From: JANQKX01 sp039028695
GTDB taxonomy: Bacteria; Pseudomonadota; Alphaproteobacteria; Kiloniellales; Kiloniellaceae
Assembly: GCA_039028695.1 (NCBI GenBank)
Contig: JBCCHN010000169.1
Coordinates: forward strand, 1 to 10,201
Direction of reading: 5' to 3'
DNA: 10,201 nucleotides
The first letter of the stretch is position 1. The number at the start of each line of letters is the position of its first letter. The notes beneath the pieces were generated by a model. That model did not search any database, was not told the origin of the DNA, and saw nothing but the letters and a program-made list of their open reading frames with translations. The position numbers were made by a program, and so were the translations under genes. Below, one piece after another: positions 1 to 4,795 of the stretch.

Positions 1-476
1 ATTTCGCCGAAACGGATGACACGCTTGCCCCCAGCCGAACTGGTCTCCAGATCAACGGCGATCTCATGACGTTGATCGCGCGTCAGCAGGCCGCGACCCT
101 CCATGATAGCGCCGATCATCCAGACCTCATTTTGCTGCGCGAACTGGGGCTCCAATTCCCAGCGGACCATCTCACGCATTTGGGCTTTCGGCCGGGGCTT
201 ATCCGGTGTCACCGGCAAGTCGACGATGGAAGCCACCGCACTCGCCGATACCAAGGCGACGCTTTTTGGCAAGCGCGCCACCTGCCCTTTGAGCTGGCGT
301 AGAATCTCGGAAATGGCATTGCTGGGATCGGCCGAGCGGGAGGTAAAGGGCCCAATCAGCTCAGGCGTGCCACGGCGCGGCTTCAAAAGGGCGCCACGCA
401 AACGAAAACCGTCGCTCTCAAAGATCAAAACGGGCCCACTCGTAACGGTCGGCAGAAATTTGCTTATTTTGGCCAC
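1..476 (-). CDS. PilM/GspL-like actin-fold assembly protein (partial, C-terminus off the left edge)
   Basis: An open frame of 158 codons runs off the window at base 1. I place the start at GTG 476, because a perfect AGGAGG lies 5 nt upstream; an in-frame TTG at 479 would be only 2 nt from it. Residues 12-110 resemble the N-terminal part of PilM, MshI and GspL proteins: a beta strand (GPVLIFE), an alternating region, and the segment MREMVRWELEP at 100-110, which is typical where this family says 'EAVRWELE'. Known family members are cytoplasmic actin-fold proteins that link the assembly ATPase or platform to the periplasmic PilN/PilO or GspM parts. Residues 119-140 (MIGAIMEGRGLLTRDQRHEIAV) look instead like the MshEN/GspE N-terminal motif (GxxLxxxGLLTxxQ), an unusual addition. 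The gene follows a pilin-like gene with a 34-bp gap, so it should be the next gene of the same operon. The family call is fairly secure; the exact subtype is not. Confidence 0.72.
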   Translation of the reverse strand, partial: MAKISKFLPTVTSGPVLIFESDGFRLRGALLKPRRGTPELIGPFTSRSADPSNAISEILRQLKGQVARLPKSVALVSASAVASIVDLPVTPDKPRPKAQMREMVRWELEPQFAQQNEVWMIGAIMEGRGLLTRDQRHEIAVDLETSSAGGKRVIRFGE

Positions 477-481
477 CAATG

Positions 482-487
482 CCTCCT
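482..487 (-). promoter_or_regulatory. Ribosome binding site of the PilM/GspL-like gene
   Basis: On the minus strand this is a perfect AGGAGG located 5 nt before GTG 476. It decides the start: no ATG lies nearby in frame, and the alternative TTG at 479 would be too close to the site. Confidence 0.75.
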
Positions 488-510
488 ATCTTTCGACGCA
501 GCGTGCCCCA

Positions 511-1725
511 TCAAATAGCCCCGCCACCCGTATCACCCCCACCGGTATCGCCCCCACCCGTGTCACCGCCGCCTGTATCGCCTCCACCCGTATCACCTTC
601 ACCTGTACCATCACCGCCCGCATCGCCTTCGCCCTCACCTTCTCCTTCGCCTTCTCCGCCGGTTGGCGGTTCCACACCAGCGGTCCAGGTGAGGCCAGGT
701 AAACCTGAACGGGGTAAGAGCGTCACAAGTTGTGGGGTATGACCGTTAAAGGGCTCGCCGGTTGCACTGCAAACACCAGCCGTAGCCAGGATGAGCTGCC
801 ACTGTCGCAAACCCGATGTGACGGGCGGTGGATCGGCGAAGGTGACGTTGACGGTCATGCTTGAAAAGGCCGGAATGACGCCGACAAAAGCGCCCGCTGC
901 CTCAACCGTGCTCACCGATAGCTCCCCCGCAGCCACCCCGGAGTCCGGGTCGGGGTAGGTCAAACGAAGACAGAAAGACAGATCCAGTTCCTCGCTGTCC
1001 CCGGTCGTGCCATTCCAAAGGGTGACAGGGACGTTGCTGATATCCACCTGGTAATCTTCGGGAATTATAATCGGATCAGGCGCATCTGCCGGACTGGCAG
1101 CCGGGCTGGGCGGATAGTCGCGGGAGAAAAAGTCGAGAGCCGCGTACTCCGCCGCACTCGCTGTGTTGGGGATCAAGTCGGCCCCAATGCTCTGGATGAC
1201 CACGTTGCCGCCGGTCGTATCGAAACGGGACCAGCCGAAATTCTCAGCATCGTCACCCTCGGAGGTGTTGCCCCAGCCATCCCGGATCGCCCGTAGGCCC
1301 GTTGTGATTTCCGTCGCAACACTCAAATAGGGACCCCGCCAGCCGGATCCTAAACCCGTCGCGCCGTCCACTTGATAGGCCGGATAGTCGAAAGCGACAC
1401 CGCCACAGGTACCGGCCTGGTCAACCAGAGCCGCGAGGCAGGGCGGCAAGGCTCCCACGTCCGTCGCAAAACCGCTGATAGCCGGTGCGCCGTTTACCCG
1501 CAAATCCGAATCCCCCACAATAGCCGAGCGGATTCGCTCGATACGATTGCGCGTTTCATCCAAGCGCCATTGACCGTCGTCTTGCTCCAGCCCGCTGACG
1601 GCGACAAAGGCCGCGACCGCCAGGATGGAGATCACCACCAGCAGCTCCAGTAGGGTGAAGCCGGCCGCCGCCCTGTTCTTGGCTGTGGCTTGTGTCTTGG
1701 GCTTAGTTGATGGAATCGACAACAA
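511..1725 (-). CDS. Type II secretion pseudopilin / pilin-like protein with Gly-rich repeat tail
   Basis: The protein is 404 residues from a TTG start at 1725. It has a leader of about 22 residues ending AAAG, then the prepilin peptidase site and hydrophobic helix FTLLELLVV (Glu at +5 of the mature protein, residue 27). Residues 128-134 (GWRGPYL) and 151-153 (WGN) match the GspG-type pseudopilin pattern. Two Cys at 96 and 107 and two later ones could form disulfides. The last 52 residues (353-404) are low-complexity Gly/Glu/Asp/Thr, unlike ordinary pseudopilins, and the protein is larger than typical GspG (about 140 residues). The frame stays open upstream to 1923, but the ATG at 1755 has no ribosome site, whereas TTG 1725 has GAAGGGA 7 nt upstream. 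The gene overlaps the end of the 152-codon gene by 23 bp, which suggests translational coupling. Expected role: a subunit or tip component of an inner-membrane-anchored pseudopilus. Confidence 0.85.
   Translation of the reverse strand: MLSIPSTKPKTQATAKNRAAAGFTLLELLVVISILAVAAFVAVSGLEQDDGQWRLDETRNRIERIRSAIVGDSDLRVNGAPAISGFATDVGALPPCLAALVDQAGTCGGVAFDYPAYQVDGATGLGSGWRGPYLSVATEITTGLRAIRDGWGNTSEGDDAENFGWSRFDTTGGNVVIQSIGADLIPNTASAAEYAALDFFSRDYPPSPAASPADAPDPIIIPEDYQVDISNVPVTLWNGTTGDSEELDLSFCLRLTYPDPDSGVAAGELSVSTVEAAGAFVGVIPAFSSMTVNVTFADPPPVTSGLRQWQLILATAGVCSATGEPFNGHTPQLVTLLPRSGLPGLTWTAGVEPPTGGEGEGEGEGEGDAGGDGTGEGDTGGGDTGGGDTGGGDTGGGDTGGGAI
520..660 (-). repeat. In-frame repeat array coding for a DTGGG / GE tail
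   Basis: On the minus strand, bases 520-594 are five consecutive 15-bp units that each encode Asp-Thr-Gly-Gly-Gly. They are preceded in the reading direction by one degenerate unit (Gly-Thr-Gly-Glu-Gly, 595-609), one Asp-Ala-Gly-Gly-Asp unit (610-624), and a Gly-Glu dipeptide run (625-660). The five DTGGG units are identical in protein but all differ in third-codon bases, for example GATACGGGTGGCGGG against GACACGGGTGGGGGC. The array is therefore not a fresh slippage product. It forms the C-terminal end of the third pilin-like protein. Confidence 0.9.
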
Positions 1726-2161
1726 TCGCCGGTCCCTTCGAATAGTTATAGACATGATAGCCAACGAAGCTGGCCTGACTTTCCGTTGCCACCTTGTCCT
1801 TAATGAGCGGTACCGCTTTGTCTTCCACATACACGGGGATAATCGTGCCTTCGGCACTTTCAACGAAGATCCGATGAGACACCTTGGGCAGAGGTTCAAT
1901 CTGCATGACCGCCAGGGCCTCAAACAGGTATTGAACCTTAATCAGCTCGGGTTGAGACTTCAGCACGGCCACAAAGCTTACCCGGCCCGGCGGCAGTATC
2001 GTCCGTGTTCCAGGCATGGTCGGCTGTTGAGTGGCGATAAAATTGTCCAGATCCACGGCCGTCGCGTCGCTGCCACCAATGGGCTCGCTCACCGCTGGCT
2101 CTGAAAAGGTCAGGCCCGAAATTAATATCACGGCAAAAAAGAGGAGTGTTGTGGGGCGCAT
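1703..2161 (-). CDS. Exported protein of unknown function within the pilin cluster
   Basis: The protein is 152 residues. Residues 1-25 form a signal peptide (MRPTTLLFFAVILISGLTFSEPAVS), so it should be periplasmic or outer-membrane associated. There is no lipobox cysteine; the whole protein has no Cys. The mature part has alternating beta-like stretches (RVSFVAVL, HRIFVESAEGTIIPVYVED, FVGYHVYNY) and no motif I recognise. The ATG at 2161 has AGGA about 12 nt upstream, a moderate ribosome site. It lies 27 bp after the second pilin-like gene and overlaps the third by 23 bp, so the three should be co-transcribed. A role in pilus or pseudopilus assembly, such as a periplasmic accessory protein, is inferred from position only. 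Confidence 0.8.
   Translation of the reverse strand: MRPTTLLFFAVILISGLTFSEPAVSEPIGGSDATAVDLDNFIATQQPTMPGTRTILPPGRVSFVAVLKSQPELIKVQYLFEALAVMQIEPLPKVSHRIFVESAEGTIIPVYVEDKAVPLIKDKVATESQASFVGYHVYNYSKGPAIVVDSIN
1733..1739 (-). promoter_or_regulatory. Ribosome binding site supporting a TTG start
   Basis: On the minus strand this reads GAAGGGA, 7 nt before TTG 1725. It lies inside the coding region of the upstream 152-codon gene. It is the reason I prefer TTG 1725 over the in-frame ATG at 1755, which has no purine-rich sequence in front of it. Confidence 0.55.
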
Positions 2162-2188
2162 ATGCGAAAAGGTTCCTGTTTTTTGCCC

Positions 2189-2968
2189 CTAGAGAGATGG
2201 GGTAAGGTTGAGAATGATGTCGTCTGTATCGGCGGCGCCTTGATCATAGACCCCATCGGGTCCCAGGCTAACGAGACAGGGTGCCTGGCATCTTTCTATT
2301 TCTGTCGCCTGATCGTTTTCCAAAAACAGCAGGTACGGCGAACCACGCAGTGTGGGTGCGTCGTCAACGTCGTCGGCTGTTGGTATCTCGAAGGGCCGGG
2401 CCCAGATAAACTCCGAGGCAAACTCAAAGGGGTCTGCAACTCCGATTACGGTGATGGCGTCCCCCGCGAGTGGATCGGTATCCGACGCATCGACGAAACC
2501 CTCGCCGACTATCACATTGCCTTCGCCAAAATCACTGCTGTAAGGGCCGCGCCAACCGCGCCCGGAATCAGGGTTCCATGGCATGATCGGATTGTCGTCC
2601 CCATCGACCGGTTCGCGGAATAACTGAACCATATTGGCCGGGGAGTTCAAAAGTCCGATGTCACCAGGCAAAGCCACTTGGGCTGCCGCAAAGGGGCCGG
2701 TTTTAGGGTAAAATCCTGTGTCCTGCCGGAAATTCTGAATGGCCTTAGCCAGCTCTCGCATCTCATGGGTAACAAGGCGTTCCTGGGTGACTTGACCTGT
2801 ATTGTCCAGAGCCAATACGCCGATGGTGGCCGTCGCCGCCAGGATCGCCACCACGACAAGCAACTCAAGGAGCGTCAGACCAATGATGCGCGAACGAACC
2901 CTTGGGTATCGTGGCGCCCTCAGGCTGCCCTGGGTCGCTCCTGCGTTATGGCGAGCGTCTTGAGCCAT
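2189..2968 (-). CDS. Type II secretion pseudopilin / pilin-like protein, second copy
   Basis: The protein is 259 residues from ATG 2968. The prepilin peptidase site follows a rather long, Arg-rich leader of 30 residues (ending SRIIG), then LTLLELLVVVAILAA; Glu is at +5 of the mature protein. The first mature residue is Leu, where Phe is usual. A GspG-like Tyr-Pro-Lys (87-89) and GWRGPY (138-143) follow, so the globular domain is of the major pseudopilin type though enlarged. A Cys pair near the C-terminus (RCQAPC) could form a disulfide. The frame stays open back to a TTG at 3061, but that codon sits inside the terminator hairpin loop and would put about 30 extra residues before the leader, so ATG 2968 is preferred. 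Its ribosome site (TAAGG, 12 nt upstream) is weak. Expected to be inserted in the inner membrane, cleaved and methylated by a prepilin peptidase encoded elsewhere. Confidence 0.85.
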   Translation of the reverse strand: MAQDARHNAGATQGSLRAPRYPRVRSRIIGLTLLELLVVVAILAATATIGVLALDNTGQVTQERLVTHEMRELAKAIQNFRQDTGFYPKTGPFAAAQVALPGDIGLLNSPANMVQLFREPVDGDDNPIMPWNPDSGRGWRGPYSSDFGEGNVIVGEGFVDASDTDPLAGDAITVIGVADPFEFASEFIWARPFEIPTADDVDDAPTLRGSPYLLFLENDQATEIERCQAPCLVSLGPDGVYDQGAADTDDIILNLTPSL

Positions 2969-3045
2969 TTCTGCGTCGAACCTTACTGTCCCTTGTTTAT
3001 CGCCAATGACCAATTTTGGCGATTGACTATCCCAAAAAGGGAAAA

Positions 3046-3078
3046 TTTCCCCGCCGTCCAAGAGGAGCGGCGGGGAAA
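3046..3078 (-). terminator. Intrinsic terminator-like hairpin after the first pilin gene
   Basis: A perfect 11-bp inverted repeat (TTTCCCCGCCG at 3046-3056 and CGGCGGGGAAA at 3068-3078) encloses an 11-nt loop. On the minus strand it lies about 25 nt after the stop of the 325-residue pilin-like gene and is followed by TTTTCCCTTTTT. On the plus strand it is followed by TAAGTTTTTT, so it could work in both directions. It should stop or attenuate transcription before the second pilin gene and leave a stable 3' end on the first pilin transcript. Confidence 0.75.
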
Positions 3079-3103
3079 TAAGTTTTTTGGGATTTCAGTC
3101 GAC

Positions 3104-4081
3104 TTAGATGGTGTTACGGGTTCCGTCCCACTCACCAAGTTCTTCTTCCTTAGTATCCCCAGCACCATCAATGACGCCCGCAAGGGCAACCTGATCTACG
3201 GATACGATCGTATCCGCGGCACCGCCGGCGCCGGTGGAATCAACGGCCGTCGCGACGTGGAACAGGATGATGAAGCGGTTGTACTGGTCCTGCGCCACAT
3301 GGCGGTAGACAGGAACCGAGGTCAAACCACCCAGCTCGGAAGCGTCAAAAAGATTAGAGGAGGGGCCTGCGCCAACCGCCATCATAACCTTGCCGCCGTC
3401 TTCCCAGCTGGCCGGCAAGGTCGGGTCCGCACCCGCCGTCAGCTCGGCAGCGCCGGTGCCGAGCACGCGCTCTTGGCCACCGGCCCAGACCGCCACCGTA
3501 GCGGTATCGCCGGCAGCAGCCGGATTGGGATCGGCGATCGAATAGTCGATACCGCAGCCGTTGGCGGCATTGGACAGATAGATGTTGCCCGCGACAACCG
3601 CATTCCGACGGCTGTTAATCAAGGCCTGGATGTTTGCGACTTGGCAATCCTCAACGCCGGCAATCGCGTCCGGCGGCAATGAAGCCGCAGAACCATCGAC
3701 GATGCGCAGGTTGGTCATGCCGATGGCCTCAAGGGCCGCCATCATGTCGTCATTCAGCACGAAGGGCGCCAGGTCACCCGTACCCAATACCTCACCATCG
3801 GCGCTGGGCAGAAGGGCCGCGTCGGACCCATCACCAACCGCCGTGAACAACAGGCTATCCCAATCGTTGGGGAGCTCGTTGCCATTCAGGACCCGGTAGG
3901 TACGGATGCCCTTGTTCAATTCGTCCATCATGGCCACGTGGGCGGCTGCCGCTGCGCGGGCGTCGGTGTCTTGCAGGGCGATGGTTGCAGTGCCGGCAAT
4001 CGCCGCCAGGATGGCGACAACGACCAACAGTTCAAGCAGCGTGAAACCTCTTTGCACGCTGCGCATAGCTCTTCTGTACAT
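3104..4081 (-). CDS. Type IV pilin-like / pseudopilin protein, probable most abundant subunit
   Basis: The protein is 325 residues. A short 12-residue basic leader (MYRRAMRSVQRG) is followed by the canonical prepilin sequence FTLLELLVVVAILAA with Glu at +5, then a helix and a pseudopilin-like stretch (LNKGIRTYRVLNGNELPNDWDSLL, 55-78). Mature length is about 313 residues, roughly twice a usual pilin. The two cysteines at 146 and 176 could form one disulfide loop. A C-terminal segment around 258-280 (PVYRHVAQDQYNRFIILF) is strongly beta-like. The ATG at 4081 has GGAG 8 nt upstream. It is first of the three pilin-like genes, has a 276-bp gap before it and a strong hairpin after it. That arrangement is usual for a highly expressed major subunit; this is an inference. 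The pilin class is sure; whether it builds a pilus or a secretion pseudopilus is not. Confidence 0.88.
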   Translation of the reverse strand: MYRRAMRSVQRGFTLLELLVVVAILAAIAGTATIALQDTDARAAAAAHVAMMDELNKGIRTYRVLNGNELPNDWDSLLFTAVGDGSDAALLPSADGEVLGTGDLAPFVLNDDMMAALEAIGMTNLRIVDGSAASLPPDAIAGVEDCQVANIQALINSRRNAVVAGNIYLSNAANGCGIDYSIADPNPAAAGDTATVAVWAGGQERVLGTGAAELTAGADPTLPASWEDGGKVMMAVGAGPSSNLFDASELGGLTSVPVYRHVAQDQYNRFIILFHVATAVDSTGAGGAADTIVSVDQVALAGVIDGAGDTKEEELGEWDGTRNTI

Positions 4082-4357
4082 GATGCTATCTCCGTTCGGT
4101 TAACAATGAAACCACGTCGGCATCTTCCACCCACAGGATCGCAACCAACGGCTCGAATTGCCTTGAAGGATCACTCCAGCAAACCAATTCGGTAAGAGCG
4201 GGTAAATCCATGATTTCCCCGTTTTAACTCGACGGTCCTTTGATGCTTGCCCAGCATCCCCGACCGGCCCGACGAGGGTTCCCAAAGGTGTTAGCAGCGC
4301 TACGCTTTTGGACCTTTGGAATAAACTTCAGTTTTCGCCAAAAACACTCCTTTTGAT
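4082..4357. other. 276-bp non-coding gap upstream of the first pilin-like gene
   Basis: No convincing gene is present. On the minus strand I see a short possible open frame (4341 to 4300, 13 codons from TTG) preceded 5 nt upstream by AAAAGGAG. I also see a 7-bp inverted repeat (CCAAAGG 4282-4288, CCTTTGG 4313-4319) and a compact 6-bp stem with a 5-nt loop (GATGCT 4242-4247, AGCATC 4253-4258). None is followed by a T run on the minus strand, so I see no intrinsic terminator separating the 78-residue gene from the pilin gene. The transcript could carry a long structured leader. I found no convincing sigma-70 or sigma-54 promoter here. Confidence 0.5.
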
Positions 4358-4594
4358 TCAGGCTGAGGGGACTTTTTCCGTCGATGGGTGATTCACATCA
4401 ATAACAAAGCGGTATTGCTTGCCACAATGGATCACAACCTCCTTCTGACCTCGGCGCAAGATGCGCATCTCGACACGCAATTCGCCAAAACCCTCATGAC
4501 AAAAAAGTTCGCCGTAAAGCTCCTTCAACTTAGCCAGGACAGCAGCGTGGCCTGGGTCATCTTCCAACAAACTCTCTTTAAATTGGCCGGCCAT
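4358..4594 (-). CDS. Small cytoplasmic protein of unknown function behind a Fur-type promoter
   Basis: The protein is 78 residues from ATG 4594. The frame also has GTG 4603 and TTG 4606, but the GGTGA sequence before ATG 4594 makes it the best start. It has no signal peptide or membrane segment. The N-terminal half is a charged, probably helical region (ESLLEDDPGHAAVLAKLKELYGELF); the C-terminal half looks like beta strands (ELRVEMRILRRGQKEVVIHCGKQYRFVID). Two cysteines and two histidines (HxGF, IHC) could bind metal, but no classical metal motif is present. I do not recognise the family. The gene lies about 75 nt downstream of a near-consensus sigma-70 promoter overlapped by a Fur box, so it should be induced by iron limitation. 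Coding is supported by good reading-frame quality and the well-placed promoter. Confidence 0.7.
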   Translation of the reverse strand: MAGQFKESLLEDDPGHAAVLAKLKELYGELFCHEGFGELRVEMRILRRGQKEVVIHCGKQYRFVIDVNHPSTEKVPSA

Positions 4595-4667
4595 GATGAT
4601 CACCAACTTTAAGGGACATCTGCAGCTGCCTAGCCCAAAACGACTTTTTCATTACCTTGCATTTATT

Positions 4668-4686
4668 GCGAATGCGAATCATTATC
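4668..4686 (-). promoter_or_regulatory. Fur box (ferric uptake regulator operator)
   Basis: The plus-strand sequence GCGAATGCGAATCATTATC matches the classical 19-bp Fur consensus GATAATGATAATCATTATC at 15 of 19 positions, including the whole right half. On the minus strand it begins with GATAAT, the -10 element of a promoter, so bound Fur-Fe(II) would block RNA polymerase. It is the best Fur site in the window and lies upstream of the 78-residue gene. Confidence 0.8.
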
Positions 4687-4708
4687 AATTCTCTCACTTT
4701 GCTGTCAA
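4681..4708 (-). promoter_or_regulatory. Sigma-70 promoter overlapped by the Fur box
   Basis: On the minus strand a perfect -35 box TTGACA (4703-4708) is followed after 16 nt by GATAAT (4681-4686), a 5/6 match to TATAAT. The expected transcription start is near 4672-4675, giving an untranslated leader of about 80 nt before ATG 4594. The overlap of -10 with the Fur box predicts iron repression of the 78-residue gene. With no terminator visible, some readthrough into the pilin genes is possible. Confidence 0.75.
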
Positions 4709-4727
4709 GATATCTCGTTCTTTCGAT

Positions 4728-4768
4728 CAACATGGCAGCTCTGCATTATTTCGATAGCTGGCATGTTG
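4728..4768. repeat. Imperfect inverted repeat between the two minus-strand operons
   Basis: The arms CAACATGGCAGC (4728-4739) and GCTGGCATGTTG (4757-4768) pair at 11 of 12 positions, with one more T-A pair inside and a loop of 15 nt. It sits between the stop of the di-heme gene (4796) and the -35 box of the Fur-type promoter (4708). No T run follows on either strand, so it is not a classical intrinsic terminator. It could protect the 3' end of the operon A transcript or bind a regulator. Confidence 0.5.
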
Positions 4769-4795
4769 GTTCCTCTAGAAACTGCTCCTGGTGGC

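Noticed and set aside
479..742. Plus-strand frame with PPVSP and PS repeats
   Set aside because: It is the antisense reading of the DTGGG/GE repeat array of the third pilin-like gene. The Pro-rich pattern follows directly from Gly codons on the other strand.
1726..1923. N-terminal extension of the third pilin-like gene up to 1923
   Set aside because: It would put nearly 90 residues before the prepilin cleavage site and overlap the 152-codon gene by more than 200 bp. The ribosome site supports TTG 1725.
3019..3031. 13-bp match (GCGATTGACTATC) to the left part of the Fur-like site at 9781
   Set aside because: The right half is CCCAAAAAG rather than ATTCGC, so no palindrome or Fur box is formed. 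It lies upstream of the chosen start of the second pilin-like gene, and a 13-bp match in 10 kb can be chance.
2678..3682. A 334-codon plus-strand open frame
   Set aside because: It lies antisense to two clear pilin-like genes and across their terminator; its product is rich in Arg/Gly/Ala with no recognisable domain, as expected for a shadow frame in GC-rich DNA.
4100..4285. Minus-strand 61-codon open frame upstream of the first pilin-like gene
   Set aside because: It has no ribosome site and no recognisable features, and contains the short GATGCT/AGCATC stem; I treat it as untranslated leader.
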